64,000 nt of DNA from Streptococcus parasuis (GCF_021654455.1 NZ_AP024276.1:1364001-1428000), one strand, 5' to 3'; positions 45,881-55,389 are shown, counted from the first letter of the stretch. Numbers and translations: made by a program. The notes: generated by a model not told the origin, from the sequence alone.

Positions 45881-47040
45881 TATCCAAAAACGTTTCTAAG
45901 TCGTTGACAGGCTTCTTCAATGACATCAAATGGAGCTGCCGCATTTAGACGCGCATGGTATTTTCCCTCTTTACCAAAGCTTAAACCATCGTTCAAAATC
46001 AATTTTGCCTGATCTTGCAACAATTCGAACAATTGGTCATGTTCCAGCTGATAGTCAGAAAAATCAAGCCAGATAAGGTAGGTTCCCTGGGGCTTCATAA
46101 CCTTGATCCTTGTATGGGTAGTCAAATACTCTTCAACATAGTCAATATTTTTTTCTAAAACATTTTTTAACTCTGTCAACCACTCATCTCCATAAGTGAA
46201 GGCAGCTTCTGTGGTTAACAAACCAATTGTTGGAACTTCATGCTGATTGTTTGCCAATTGACGCTTAGCAAAAGTCTTGCGAATGCTTGGATTTTCAATA
46301 ATAGCGAAGCTATTTTTCGTTCCAGCAATGTTAAATGTTTTAGTTGCAGATGATAAGATAATTGAAAAATCTTTGAAATTTTCATCTACCGTATTAAAGG
46401 TATCATGTTTGTGACCATATAAGGCCAAATCTTGATGAATTTCATCTGAGACAAAAACGACGCCATGTTTCTGACAGAGACGTCCAATAGCTAAGAGTTC
46501 TTCCTTGCTCCAAACCCTACCTCCTGGATTGTGTGGACTACAGAAAATATAGAGTTTCACTTGATTCTCTACAATGTCCTTTTCAAGCTGGTCAAAATCA
46601 ATTCTAAAAACGCCATCCACATCTACAAGTGAATTGGTAACAAGCTGACGATTGTTTAATTTGACAGTCCGTGCAAAGGGTGGGTAAACTGGTGTGTTAA
46701 TTAAGACAGCATCCCCTTCTTCTGTCAAAGATTGAATAGCCACAGTTAAGGCAGGAACAACACCTTCGATGAGCAGGATGGACTCTCTATCAATCTTGTA
46801 GCCATGCTGTCTATCTTCCCAGTCAATAATAGACTGATAAAGACTGTCACTAGCATAGGGATAACCAAAGACGTGATGATCTGCGTAGTCACGGATTACT
46901 TGGCGAATTTCTGGAAGTGGCTCAAAGTCCATATCTGCAATCCATAAAGGTAAGAGTTCAGTATCAGCTTCTACTTTTTTCCATTTTTCAGCATGGTGCG
47001 TTAGGCGATTTGGCTTACTAGTAAAATCATATCTGGTCAT
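45880..47040 (-). CDS. MalY/PatB-type aminotransferase, probable cystathionine beta-lyase
   Basis: A 386-residue fold-type I PLP enzyme. It starts MTRYDFTSKPNRLTHHAEKW and has WIADMDFEPLPEI, SPHNPGGRVWSKEELL and the PLP lysine in SSATKTFNIAGTKNSF. The MalY/PatB clade cleaves cystathionine to homocysteine, or cysteine to H2S. Its gene follows metB by one base, strongly suggesting the second step of transsulfuration. Confidence 0.9.
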   Translation of the reverse strand: MTRYDFTSKPNRLTHHAEKWKKVEADTELLPLWIADMDFEPLPEIRQVIRDYADHHVFGYPYASDSLYQSIIDWEDRQHGYKIDRESILLIEGVVPALTVAIQSLTEEGDAVLINTPVYPPFARTVKLNNRQLVTNSLVDVDGVFRIDFDQLEKDIVENQVKLYIFCSPHNPGGRVWSKEELLAIGRLCQKHGVVFVSDEIHQDLALYGHKHDTFNTVDENFKDFSIILSSATKTFNIAGTKNSFAIIENPSIRKTFAKRQLANNQHEVPTIGLLTTEAAFTYGDEWLTELKNVLEKNIDYVEEYLTTHTRIKVMKPQGTYLIWLDFSDYQLEHDQLFELLQDQAKLILNDGLSFGKEGKYHARLNAAAPFDVIEEACQRLRNVFG

Positions 47041-47041
47041 C

Positions 47042-48133
47042 TTATCCCTCCAAGGCTACTTCCAAGTCGGCAATCAAATCATCCGCATCCTCAATACCGA
47101 TAGACAAGCGAAGCAGATCATCTGTCAAACCGTATGAATGACGGGTATCAGCTGGAATGTCTGCGTGAGTCTGGGTAGCTGGATAAGTAATCAAACTTTC
47201 TACCCCACCCAAGCTCTCCGCAAAAGTAAAGATTTTCAAGGTATTTAGAATGTGTGGAATCTTGCTCTCATCAACCACCTTCAATGAAATCATCCCACCT
47301 TTTCCTGTGTAATATACTTGCTTCACTGCAGGACTCTTCTCCAAATAGGCAACGATTTTCTGAGCATTTTGTGTCGCCCGCTCCATTCGAAGCGAAAGAG
47401 TTTTCAAACCACGCATGAGTAAATAAGCATCCAGTGGCGATAGGGTTGGGCCTGTTGTATTTTGGTCATAAAATAGCTTATCGTACAAGACTTTATCATT
47501 GGTCATCAAAGCCCCAGCCAAGACATCATTATGACCTGACAAATATTTTGTCGCTGAGTGTAGGACGACATCTGCTCCTAGAACAAGAGGATTTTGATAA
47601 ATAGGGCTGTAAAAAGTGTTATCGACAATCACCTTGGCACCTTTGGCATGGGCGATATCCGAAACCTTAGCGATGTCAAACTCCACCATCAAGGGATTGG
47701 TTGGGGTCTCCAAGTAAACATAGTCCGTCTGGTCTGTGATTGCTGCAATCAGATCCTCTTCACTATTCGCATAGGTAAACTGAAATCTGCCTAGACTTTC
47801 CTGCTCGTTGAACCAGCGGAATGAGCCACCGTACAAATCACGCGCTGCCACTACCTTGCTTCCAACCGGAAAACCATTAAAGAGCAAGACAAGAGCAGCC
47901 ATGCCTGAACTCGTCGCAAGGGCATAATCTGCTTTTTCAATCGCTGCCAAGGTTGCTTCCAAACTGGCGCGTGTCGGGTTCTTGGTTCTCGTATAGTCAA
48001 AACCGGTCGAGTGACCAAACTCAGGGTGCTGATAAGTGGTCGAAAGGTGAATAGGAGAAATCAAGGCACCTGTTTTCTCGTCATTGTTAATACCTGCATG
48101 GGCTAAAATCGTATCTATCTTATAATTTGTCAT
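47042..48133 (-). CDS. metB: Cystathionine gamma-synthase / Cys-Met metabolism PLP enzyme
   Basis: A 363-residue enzyme with DTILAHAGINNDEKTGALISP, the tyrosine/arginine YTRTKNPTRASLEATLAAIE segment and the PLP lysine motif DVVLHSATKYLSGHNDVLAG. It probably joins an activated homoserine with cysteine to cystathionine, or uses sulfide directly. The pair with the MalY-type lyase makes homocysteine. A palindrome lies in the promoter region. Confidence 0.9.
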   Translation of the reverse strand: MTNYKIDTILAHAGINNDEKTGALISPIHLSTTYQHPEFGHSTGFDYTRTKNPTRASLEATLAAIEKADYALATSSGMAALVLLFNGFPVGSKVVAARDLYGGSFRWFNEQESLGRFQFTYANSEEDLIAAITDQTDYVYLETPTNPLMVEFDIAKVSDIAHAKGAKVIVDNTFYSPIYQNPLVLGADVVLHSATKYLSGHNDVLAGALMTNDKVLYDKLFYDQNTTGPTLSPLDAYLLMRGLKTLSLRMERATQNAQKIVAYLEKSPAVKQVYYTGKGGMISLKVVDESKIPHILNTLKIFTFAESLGGVESLITYPATQTHADIPADTRHSYGLTDDLLRLSIGIEDADDLIADLEVALEG

Positions 48134-48161
48134 AACGAAATCTCCAATCTAACTTATTAAA

Positions 48162-48182
48162 TAGTCTAGCATGAATAGACTA
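48162..48182. promoter_or_regulatory. Inverted repeat upstream of metB
   Basis: TAGTCTA-GCATGAA-TAGACTA, 28 bases before the metB ATG, overlaps the probable -10 region. It is a likely operator for a sulfur-amino-acid regulator of unknown identity. Confidence 0.5.
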
Positions 48183-48266
48183 CTTTTGTTAATAAAATAT
48201 CCAAAATGACTTATATATATTTTTTAACAAATGGTATAAGTAAAAACTATATCAACCTATTTATTA

Positions 48267-48295
48267 TTGCTTTCTGGTTATAAATAATTTACAAT
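48267..48295 (+). promoter_or_regulatory. Promoter of the 80-aa membrane protein
   Basis: TTGCTT (48267-48272), 17 bases, TACAAT (48290-48295). Confidence 0.7.
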
Positions 48296-48331
48296 AATAG
48301 TAAGATTCGACTATCAGAAGGAGGGTTTACA

Positions 48332-48574
48332 ATGTTTAAGTCATTCAATCAACAGTATTATAGAAACTTTTATTTTTATCATGCACTTGTTTGGTCAATA
48401 TTGACAGTAAAGCAATTTGACCGTAGTCAAATCGGTGTACTATTCCTCCTATTACTACCAATTCAATTTTATTATGCTTTTTTCCGCCCCAACTATAATA
48501 TCGTTAAAAATTGGCAATTAGCAATCTGGATCATTTTTTCAACCATTATGGGTTATATCTTCATTTTTATGTAG
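48332..48574 (+). CDS. Small membrane protein, 80 aa
   Basis: AGAAGGAGGGTTTACA precedes the ATG. The protein has a short N-terminal aromatic stretch, then hydrophobic segments around residues 36-50 and 61-80, the last reaching the C-terminus (WQLAIWIIFSTIMGYIFIFM). Two transmembrane helices are likely. No family is recognised. It is transcribed toward murE. Confidence 0.7.
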   Translation: MFKSFNQQYYRNFYFYHALVWSILTVKQFDRSQIGVLFLLLLPIQFYYAFFRPNYNIVKNWQLAIWIIFSTIMGYIFIFM

Positions 48575-48645
48575 TAAACGAATGAATCCGCAATCACTAG
48601 CAAAAGCAGATTCCTAATTGTTAGATGAGTTGTTTCCCCCCGCAC

Positions 48646-48674
48646 TTGTCAAATTCCTTTCATAAGTTTACAAT
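48646..48674 (+). promoter_or_regulatory. murE promoter predicting a leaderless mRNA
   Basis: TTGTCA (48646-48651), 17 bases, TACAAT (48669-48674), then six bases and the ATG at 48681. Transcription should start at the A of the ATG. No Shine-Dalgarno is present. Confidence 0.75.
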
Positions 48675-48680
48675 AGAAGC

Positions 48681-50111
48681 ATGATAACATTTGACCGTAT
48701 AATTGAAATTTTAAAGACAGATGCAAATTTTCGTTTGATTACAGGGAATGAGCCTACAGCTATTGAATTCGACGCTTTGAGCTATGACAGTCGAACCGTA
48801 AGTCCAACAACCCTTTTCTTCGCCAAGGGCTTGGCCTTTAAAAAGGAATTTTTAGAAAAAGCAATTGAAAACGGCTTGGCCTACTATGTATCAGAAATAG
48901 ACTACGAAGTCAGCATTCCAGCCATTCTTGTTAATGACATCAAACAAGCCATGAGTCTGATTGCGATGGAATTTCACGGTAACCCACAGAACCAGCTCAA
49001 ACTCTTGGCATTCACAGGCACCAAAGGCAAGACAACCGCAGCTTATTTTGCCTATCATATTCTCAAACAGAATCATAAACCTGCCATGCTTTCGACCATG
49101 AACACCACGCTGGATGGCGAGACCTTTTTCAAATCAACATTGACTACCCCTGAAAGTCTGGACCTCTTTGCCATGATGGCAGAGGCAGTCAAAAATGGGA
49201 TGACTCACCTTGTAATGGAAGTCTCTAGCCAAGCCTACCTTGTCAAGCGTGTCTATGGCCTGACTTTTGATGTTGGTGTCTTCCTCAACATCAGCCCCGA
49301 CCACATTGGTCCCATTGAGCATCCGACATTTGAAGACTATTTCTACCATAAGCGTCTTTTGATGGACAATAGCAGAGCAGTTGTTGTCAACGCTGGAATG
49401 GATCATTTTGAAGTCGTGAGAGACCAAGTGATGTTCAAAGACCATGACTTCTATGGCCCTTCTTCTGAAAATGAAATAACCCAGTCAGCAGGATTCGACT
49501 TCACAGCGACTGGGAAATTAGCTGGGCACTACGCTATTCAGCTCATCGGTCATTTCAACCAAGAAAATGCCATAGCTGCTGGACTAGCTTGTCTTCGCCT
49601 AGGTGCAAGCCTAGAAGATATTCATGCTGGGATTGCCCAGACTAGCGTACCGGGTCGAATGGAAGTTCTAACCCAGCAAAATGGGGCAAAAGTCTTCGTT
49701 GACTACGCTCACAATGGCGATAGCGTAAAAAAACTGCTTGATGTCGTCCTCACACATCAATCAGGAAAGGTCATCCTGATTTTAGGCGCCCCAGGTAATA
49801 AGGGAGAAAGCCGCCGTAAAGACTTTGGACTTCTACTTAATGACTATCCACAAGTTGATGTTTTACTAACAGCTGATGATCCCAATCATGAAGATCCAGC
49901 TACTATTGCTGAGCAAATTCGTTCCTATATGAACCGCCCGAGCACCTTTATCTTGGACCGAGAAGAAGCAATCCGAACCGCTATGGGACAAACAACTTCA
50001 GCCCAAGATGCTGTTATCATAGCCGGTAAAGGAGCCGATGCCTATCAGATTGTGAACGGTGAAAAAACAACTTATGATGGTGATTTAGAAATCGCCAAAA
50101 AATACTTATAA
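48681..50111 (+). CDS. murE: UDP-MurNAc-tripeptide (L-lysine) synthetase MurE
   Basis: A 476-residue Mur ligase adding the third amino acid, L-lysine in streptococci, to UDP-MurNAc-L-Ala-D-Glu. The N-terminal domain has [20 protein letters not shown]. The ATP loop is [16 protein letters not shown], the central domain has [20 protein letters not shown], and the C-terminal domain has [10 protein letters not shown] and [11 protein letters not shown]. The start aligns with that of pneumococcal MurE from memory. It is unusual in having no leader. Confidence 0.95.
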   Translation: MITFDRIIEILKTDANFRLITGNEPTAIEFDALSYDSRTVSPTTLFFAKGLAFKKEFLEKAIENGLAYYVSEIDYEVSIPAILVNDIKQAMSLIAMEFHGNPQNQLKLLAFTGTKGKTTAAYFAYHILKQNHKPAMLSTMNTTLDGETFFKSTLTTPESLDLFAMMAEAVKNGMTHLVMEVSSQAYLVKRVYGLTFDVGVFLNISPDHIGPIEHPTFEDYFYHKRLLMDNSRAVVVNAGMDHFEVVRDQVMFKDHDFYGPSSENEITQSAGFDFTATGKLAGHYAIQLIGHFNQENAIAAGLACLRLGASLEDIHAGIAQTSVPGRMEVLTQQNGAKVFVDYAHNGDSVKKLLDVVLTHQSGKVILILGAPGNKGESRRKDFGLLLNDYPQVDVLLTADDPNHEDPATIAEQIRSYMNRPSTFILDREEAIRTAMGQTTSAQDAVIIAGKGADAYQIVNGEKTTYDGDLEIAKKYL

Positions 50112-50117
50112 AGTCTA

Positions 50118-50150
50118 CCCTTGTCGCTCGAAGCTGACAAGGGCTTTTTA
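50118..50150 (+). terminator. Terminator of murE
   Basis: CCCTTGTC-GCTCGAAGCT-GACAAGGG followed by CTTTTTATA. Confidence 0.88.
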
Positions 50151-50171
50151 TAACAATTCTTATTAAATTAA

Positions 50172-50186
50172 AATTTTCAGAAAACT
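50172..50186. promoter_or_regulatory. CodY-box match upstream of the iron-uptake operon
   Basis: AATTTTCAGAAAACT fits the consensus at 14 of 15 positions. It lies just upstream of the -35 region of the promoter at 50208-50216. Confidence 0.6.
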
Positions 50187-50207
50187 CTTTGTTTTGAAGC
50201 GTTTTTT

Positions 50208-50238
50208 TGGTATAATACTGGTCGTAATATTTTTTACG
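50208..50238 (+). promoter_or_regulatory. Promoter and palindromic operator of the fhu-type operon
   Basis: TGGTATAAT is an extended -10 (hexamer 50211-50216). Around the predicted start lies CGTAA-TATTTT-TTACG (50223-50238), an inverted repeat well placed to be the site of an iron-responsive repressor. Confidence 0.55.
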
Positions 50239-50266
50239 AGAATCTTTTTATGAAATGGAGAAACTT

Positions 50267-51055
50267 GTGTCTTCGATTCAAGCAGAACATATCCAGGTAG
50301 CCTATGACCATCGGGTGATAATTGAAGAATTATCTACCAGCATTCCAAAGGAGAAAATAACCACTATTATCGGTGCCAACGGGTGCGGTAAATCTACCTT
50401 ACTCAAGGCATTGACCAGGATTCTACCCATTCAAAAAGGAGCTATCTATCTAGATGGCCAGGCCATTGCCCAACTACCAACCAAAGAAGTCGCCAAAAAC
50501 TTGGCCCTCCTTCCACAGGTATTGGAAGCGACAGAAGGGTTTTCTGTCTATGAATTGGTCTCTTATGGTCGCTACCCCCATCAAAATGGACTCGGCTATC
50601 TCACCGATCAGGATAGGGAGAAGATCAACTGGGCTCTAGAAGTGACCCAAACCGCTCCTTTCGCCAGGTTTCCCGTTGATGATCTATCTGGTGGTCAGAG
50701 ACAACGAGTTTGGATTGCCATGGCTCTTGCCCAAGATACCGATACCATTTTCTTAGATGAGCCAACGACCTATCTTGACCTCAATCATCAATTGGAAGTT
50801 TTAGAGCTCTTAAAAGAACTCAACCTGAGCCAACAGAAAACCATTGTGATGGTTCTCCATGATGTTAATTTATCCGCTCGTTTTTCTGACCATATGATTG
50901 CGATGAAAGATGGAGATATTCGCTACCATGGATCTGTGTCCAGTATCATGACTACTGAAATTCTGAGCGACATTTTCAACATCGAACCCCAATTGATACA
51001 GGCACCTGATCAAGAGTACCCCATTTTATTGACCTATGATTTAAAAAAACACTAA
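50267..51055 (+). CDS. fhuC: Iron-siderophore ABC transporter ATPase (FhuC/FecE type)
   Basis: A 262-residue ATPase if started at the GTG at 50267, which has GGAG seven bases upstream; an ATG at 50255 lacks a site. Walker A is GANGCGKST, the signature LSGGQRQRVWIAMALAQ and Walker B TIFLDEPTTYLD, with the FhuC-type VYELVSYGRYPHQ. It powers ferric-siderophore import with the three downstream products. Confidence 0.92.
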   Translation: MSSIQAEHIQVAYDHRVIIEELSTSIPKEKITTIIGANGCGKSTLLKALTRILPIQKGAIYLDGQAIAQLPTKEVAKNLALLPQVLEATEGFSVYELVSYGRYPHQNGLGYLTDQDREKINWALEVTQTAPFARFPVDDLSGGQRQRVWIAMALAQDTDTIFLDEPTTYLDLNHQLEVLELLKELNLSQQKTIVMVLHDVNLSARFSDHMIAMKDGDIRYHGSVSSIMTTEILSDIFNIEPQLIQAPDQEYPILLTYDLKKH

Positions 51056-51067
51056 GGAGAAAAAATA

Positions 51068-51997
51068 ATGAAAAATTTTTTAGCAGTATGTAGTTTAGTT
51101 GTTGGGCTGTTTTTCTTAACAGCTTGCTCTAGCGCATCTACCCCATCAGATGTAGAATTGTCAAAGATGCCTGAAATTGAAGGCATTACCTACTATGGAG
51201 ATATTCCGAAAAATCCTAAAAAAGTTGTCAACTTTGCCTATTCTTACACAGGCTATCTCCTGCAATTAGGGATCAATGTTTCCAGTTATAGTCTGGACCT
51301 AGAAAAAGACAGCCCTGCATTTGGTGACCAATTAAAAGACCTACCATTATTAACAACAGCAGATACAGAAGCTATCGCTGCTCAAAATCCAGACCTTATC
51401 CTTGTTTTTGCTGGTGATGACAACATAGAAACACTAAAAGAAATCGCGCCAGTTATTGAAATCACCTATGGAAAAAGTGACTACCTGAAAATGCTGACGG
51501 ATGTTGGTCAGATTTTTGGAAAAGAAAAGGAAGCACAAGCCTGGCTTGACCAGTGGGATAAAAAAGTTGCAGCTACCAAAGAAGAACTCAGTGGAGTTGT
51601 AGATACAAGTGCGACCTTTACAGTGATGGACTTCTTTGATAAAAACATCTTCCTCTACGGAAACAACTTTGGCCGTGGTGGTGAATTGGCTTACAGAGCG
51701 CTTGGTTTCGCTGCTCCTGCTAAAGTCCAAGAAGATGTCATCAATAAAGATGGCTGGTTTGGCATTTCGCAAGAAGCCCTACCAGACTATGTTGGTGACT
51801 ACCTTCTTGTAAATGTTAATGAAACAACCAAAGACGCCGCATCATCACTAAAAGAAAGCGACATTTGGAAAAATTTACCTGCTGTAAAAAATGGACATAT
51901 CATTGAAGTTGATTATAACCTCTTCTACTTCTCAGATCCTATGTCACTTGATTTGCAAATAGACGCCTTTGTCTCTGCATTAAAAGAGATTCAGTAA
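51068..51997 (+). CDS. fhuD: Iron-siderophore-binding lipoprotein (FhuD type)
   Basis: A 309-residue class III binding protein with signal peptide and lipobox FFLTACS. KVVNFAYSYTGYLLQLGINV and LILVFAGDDNIETLKEIAPV are typical of FhuD/FepB folds. It binds a ferric hydroxamate or similar complex outside the cell. It begins 12 bases after fhuC. Confidence 0.9.
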   Translation: MKNFLAVCSLVVGLFFLTACSSASTPSDVELSKMPEIEGITYYGDIPKNPKKVVNFAYSYTGYLLQLGINVSSYSLDLEKDSPAFGDQLKDLPLLTTADTEAIAAQNPDLILVFAGDDNIETLKEIAPVIEITYGKSDYLKMLTDVGQIFGKEKEAQAWLDQWDKKVAATKEELSGVVDTSATFTVMDFFDKNIFLYGNNFGRGGELAYRALGFAAPAKVQEDVINKDGWFGISQEALPDYVGDYLLVNVNETTKDAASSLKESDIWKNLPAVKNGHIIEVDYNLFYFSDPMSLDLQIDAFVSALKEIQ

Positions 51998-52009
51998 AAG
52001 GAATGAACT

Positions 52010-53044
52010 ATGAATAGAGTAATACGTTCTCATTCTTCAAGGAGAGGAGCTGGACATCTAGTCCAGCCTCTTCTTGTTTTTTTCATCATTAGCCTGCTTT
52101 TCGTAATCGGTGCCTATTTGAGTTTGCGATTTGGTGCTATTTCTTACAGTCATCAGCAACTCGTAGAAACACTGCGCCATCCGATGACAGATTCATCAGT
52201 ACAGGATGTCATCATTGATTTACGATTGCCTCGAATGGTGGCTGCCATCTTGGTTGGAGCTGCTATGGCTCAAGCAGGAGCGATGATGCAGGGAATAACG
52301 CGCAATGCAATCGCAGATCCTGGCTTATTAGGAATCAATGCTGGAGCAGGACTCGCCCTCATCCTTGGCTATGCCATTTTTGGTAGCTTGCATTACAGTC
52401 AAATTTTAGTGATCTGTTTGCTCGGTTCTTGCCTAGCAGCTGGTCTGGTCTTTGGTCTCTCTTACCAAGTGCAAAAAGGCTATCATCAACTCCGTTTGAT
52501 TTTGTCGGGTGCAATGGTAGCCAGCTTATTTTCCGCAATAGGGCAGGCCATTACCATCTATTTCGATCTATCAACAACTGTGATTGGTTGGCAAGCAGGG
52601 GGATTGGTACAGGTAAACTGGAAAATGCTGGCCATCATAGCTCCTCTTATCATCATGGGCCTCATCCTTGCCCAACTCTTTTCACATCAGCTGACCATCC
52701 TGAGTCTGAACGAGACTGTTGCTAAAAATCTTGGTCAACAAACTGTACTGATGACCTTGGTATTGTTGGGTATCGTCCTTTTGCTCTCAGCTGCTGCAGT
52801 GGCACTGGTGGGTTCCCTCTCATTTGTTGGGCTCATCATTCCACATTTTATCCGTATGTTTACAGGAAAAAATTACAAACTGCTCTTACCTTTAACAGCT
52901 TTTGCTGGAGCTAGTTTCCTAATCTGGGTAGACTTGGTTTGTCGTTCAATCAACCCACCTGCTGAAACACCTATTAGTGCAGTGATCAGTATCATAGGCT
53001 TACCTTGTTTCCTATGGTTGATTCGAAAGGAGAAACACCTTTGA
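52010..53044 (+). CDS. fhuB: Iron-siderophore ABC transporter permease (FhuB/FecC type)
   Basis: A 344-residue FecCD-family permease with about ten transmembrane helices. It contains IDLRLPRMVAAILVGAAMAQ, GAMMQGITRNAIADPGLLGI and SFVGLIIPHFIRMFTG, all diagnostic. The stop codon overlaps the start of the next permease. Confidence 0.92.
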   Translation: MNRVIRSHSSRRGAGHLVQPLLVFFIISLLFVIGAYLSLRFGAISYSHQQLVETLRHPMTDSSVQDVIIDLRLPRMVAAILVGAAMAQAGAMMQGITRNAIADPGLLGINAGAGLALILGYAIFGSLHYSQILVICLLGSCLAAGLVFGLSYQVQKGYHQLRLILSGAMVASLFSAIGQAITIYFDLSTTVIGWQAGGLVQVNWKMLAIIAPLIIMGLILAQLFSHQLTILSLNETVAKNLGQQTVLMTLVLLGIVLLLSAAAVALVGSLSFVGLIIPHFIRMFTGKNYKLLLPLTAFAGASFLIWVDLVCRSINPPAETPISAVISIIGLPCFLWLIRKEKHL

Positions 53045-54042
53045 TAAGACGTCATAACTATCTCAAGATTTTTTCATTCCTCCTCATCCTCTTATCTGCT
53101 GGTTTTCTCATCGCCTTATCAGTTGGATACGCCAACTCGTCCTTTTCAGATGTGATGGATGTCATCAGTGGACGAGCCAGCTCCTCAACTCTCCTTATCA
53201 TTGGTCGAATTCGTTTACCGAGAATAATCGCCTCAATGATTGGAGGGGCTTCCCTCGCTTTAGCTGGACTCTTATTACAAACATTAACGCGAAATCCTCT
53301 GGCTGATTCTGGCATATTGGGAATTAATGCTGGAGCTGGTCTTGTTGTAGCACTCTTTGTTGGACTTTCATCAACAATTAGCCCAACCTTCGTACATACG
53401 TTGCCACTATTTGCCATGATAGGAGGCGGATTAACTATTTTTCTGGTTTACTGGATTGCTCGCAAGAAATTATATGGTATCCATCCAACCCGCTTGATTA
53501 TCACTGGGGTCGGTATCTCGAGCATGTTATCAGGCATCATGGTCAGCCTAATTAGTCGCTTGGATGATTTCAAAATGGAATACATCGTCCAGTGGCTCAG
53601 CGGACGAGTAAATGGTGGAGATTGGAAGACTATCGCAATCTATACGCCACTTCTTCTCATAGTTTGGCTAGCAACATATAGTCGCAGTCGTTCCCTCAAT
53701 ATTATGAATCTCAATGACCAGACAGCCATGGCATTGGGACTCCACTTACAACGCGAAAGACGGATTACCTTGGTATTGGCAACCGCCTTAGCCTCTCTCA
53801 GTGTCATTTTAGTTGGTAATATCACCTTCGTCGGCCTCATTGCTGGTCACATTGTTCGCAAGTGGTTAGGAAATGACCATCGTGTCATTATTCCAGCCAG
53901 TATGCTGGTGGGAAGTTTTATCCTCCTTTCAGCTGATACAATTGGACGTGTGCTACTTGTCGGAACAGGCATCCCAACCGGTATTATCGTCTCCCTTATC
54001 GGCGCTCCCTATTTTCTGTGGTTACTAAAACAAGAAGGCTAG
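53041..54042 (+). CDS. fhuG: Iron-siderophore ABC transporter permease (FhuG/FecD type)
   Basis: A 333-residue FecCD permease. The start is probably the TTG at 53041, which overlaps the fhuB stop (TTGA) and follows AAAGGAGAAACACC; an in-frame ATG at 53005 lies inside fhuB without a site. Motifs are IGRIRLPRIIASMIGGASLA, LLQTLTRNPLADSGILGI and FVGLIAGHIVRKWLG. It forms the heterodimeric channel with FhuB. Confidence 0.92.
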   Translation: MIRRHNYLKIFSFLLILLSAGFLIALSVGYANSSFSDVMDVISGRASSSTLLIIGRIRLPRIIASMIGGASLALAGLLLQTLTRNPLADSGILGINAGAGLVVALFVGLSSTISPTFVHTLPLFAMIGGGLTIFLVYWIARKKLYGIHPTRLIITGVGISSMLSGIMVSLISRLDDFKMEYIVQWLSGRVNGGDWKTIAIYTPLLLIVWLATYSRSRSLNIMNLNDQTAMALGLHLQRERRITLVLATALASLSVILVGNITFVGLIAGHIVRKWLGNDHRVIIPASMLVGSFILLSADTIGRVLLVGTGIPTGIIVSLIGAPYFLWLLKQEG

Positions 54043-54069
54043 ATGATTCCAGCCTTCTTGTTATTTTTC
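54031..54069. terminator. Terminator of fhuG, shared with gpo
   Basis: CAAGAAGGCT and AGCCTTCTTG form a perfect stem followed by TTATTTTTC. It spans the fhuG stop and the 3' end of the convergent gene. Confidence 0.88.
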
Positions 54070-54540
54070 TAAGTAAAGTTCAATATCCTCTTTCAGTTTT
54101 AATGGACTAGTCGTTGGTAAATACCGCTTAACCACGCGCCCTTGTCTATCGACCAAAAACTTGGTAAAATTCCACTCGATTCGACCGCCTAGTAAGGTCG
54201 ATTTTTCTTTCTTGAGATAGCGATATAGTGGACTGGCTTCAGCTCCATTTACGGCAATTTTGGCAAAACGAGGAAAAGTTGTGCCGTAAGTCAAACTGCA
54301 GGTCTGATTGATTTCTTCATCAGAACCGGGAGCCTGATTTAAAAATTGATTGCAAGGAAAATCGAGCACGACAAAACCTTTGTCTTTATAAGTATCATAG
54401 AGTTCTTGCAATTCCTTGTATTGAGGTGCCAACCCACAACCTGGCGCCGTATTGACAACTAAAAGAACCTGACCCTGAAAATCACACATGGGCTGATCTG
54501 TTCCATCTTGTTTTTGAACTGTAATATCGTAAATGCTCAT
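54061..54540 (-). CDS. gpo: Glutathione peroxidase-family thiol peroxidase
   Basis: A 159-residue thioredoxin-fold peroxidase with cysteine instead of selenocysteine. The peroxidatic Cys is in VNTAPGCGLAPQYKELQ, the glutamine lies in DFPCNQFLNQAPGS and the tryptophan/asparagine in IEWNFTKFLVDR. It reduces hydrogen or lipid peroxides with thioredoxin or glutathione. The start is MSIYDITVQ. It lies downstream of rsuA with an 8-bp gap to its frame. Confidence 0.92.
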   Translation of the reverse strand: MSIYDITVQKQDGTDQPMCDFQGQVLLVVNTAPGCGLAPQYKELQELYDTYKDKGFVVLDFPCNQFLNQAPGSDEEINQTCSLTYGTTFPRFAKIAVNGAEASPLYRYLKKEKSTLLGGRIEWNFTKFLVDRQGRVVKRYLPTTSPLKLKEDIELYLEK

Positions 54541-54554
54541 TCTCATTTCCTACA

Positions 54555-55271
54555 TTAATCAAAATAAGTTAACAAATGTTCCATTTCATTTGGACTGAGT
54601 TGTCTGTATGCACCTCGTTCCAAATCTCCGAGCTCAAACCCACCAAAAGCGATGCGTTTGAGATAGGTGACCTTGAGACCATAGGCCAAAAACATCTTCT
54701 TAACCTGATGAAATTTGCCTTCAGCCAGCTTGATGGTCGCTCTGCTATGGTCCAAAGTAGCTTCCAAAATAATTAAGTCTGCAGGCTGACACCGTGTTCC
54801 ATCCAAGAATGCAATGCCTGAGGCAAAAAATGCTGGTGCATCCTCTCCCAACCGTCCATTCACCTCTACATAATAGACCTTTTCCACATGATGGCTGGGA
54901 TGGAGCATCCGATAGCCGAGCGGACCGTTGTTGGTGATAAGGACTAGACCTTCGGTGTCCCTGTCTAAACGACCGACGGGGTAGAGACCTTCCCTACTGT
55001 CTTGTGGGGAAATCAAGTCGATGACAGTTTGGTGGTCTTTATCCCTCACAGCTGAAACGACTCCAGCTGGTTTGTAAAGTAAATAATAGACAGAGCCTTC
55101 TAATGCAACTTTTTTACCCGATACTTGGATCGTTTGCAACTCTGGGTCAACAATTTGGCTTAGGCTTTGAGCGGGTTGCCCATCAATGACAATCTGTTGG
55201 GACTTAAATAATTTCTTTACCTGCTTGCGGGAGCCAATCCGAGCCTCCTCCATACACTTGTCCAATCTCAT
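54555..55271 (-). CDS. rsuA: 16S rRNA pseudouridine(516) synthase family protein RsuA
   Basis: A 238-residue enzyme with an N-terminal S4 RNA-binding domain (MRLDKCMEEARIGSRKQVKK) and a catalytic domain with the aspartate in PVGRLDRDTEGLVLITNNG. KLAEGKFHQVKKMF and VTYLKRIAFGGFEL complete the signature. It is probably the small-subunit enzyme, but RluE/RluF-type activity is possible. Confidence 0.9.
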   Translation of the reverse strand: MRLDKCMEEARIGSRKQVKKLFKSQQIVIDGQPAQSLSQIVDPELQTIQVSGKKVALEGSVYYLLYKPAGVVSAVRDKDHQTVIDLISPQDSREGLYPVGRLDRDTEGLVLITNNGPLGYRMLHPSHHVEKVYYVEVNGRLGEDAPAFFASGIAFLDGTRCQPADLIILEATLDHSRATIKLAEGKFHQVKKMFLAYGLKVTYLKRIAFGGFELGDLERGAYRQLSPNEMEHLLTYFD

Positions 55272-55299
55272 GAGACTATTTTACCACAAATCGTTTCAC

Positions 55300-55327
55300 T
55301 TGACTTTGAAAGAGAATAGCCTATAAT
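55300..55327 (+). promoter_or_regulatory. Promoter upstream of the hydroquinone reductase gene
   Basis: TTGACT (55300-55305), 16 bases, TATAAT (55322-55327); predicted start about 55334. Confidence 0.8.
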
Positions 55328-55352
55328 ACTAATTAGTGATATATGTTTACAA

Positions 55353-55389
55353 AGGAAATCCAATCTTCCTAGAGGATTTCCTATTTTTT
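55353..55389 (+). terminator. Terminator in the 5' leader: attenuator or short-RNA end
   Basis: AGGAAATCC-AATCTTCCTAGA-GGATTTCCT is followed by ATTTTTTC, only about 20 nt after the promoter start and 19 nt before the ATG at 55408. It would end most transcripts at about 55 nt unless relieved. Confidence 0.7.
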
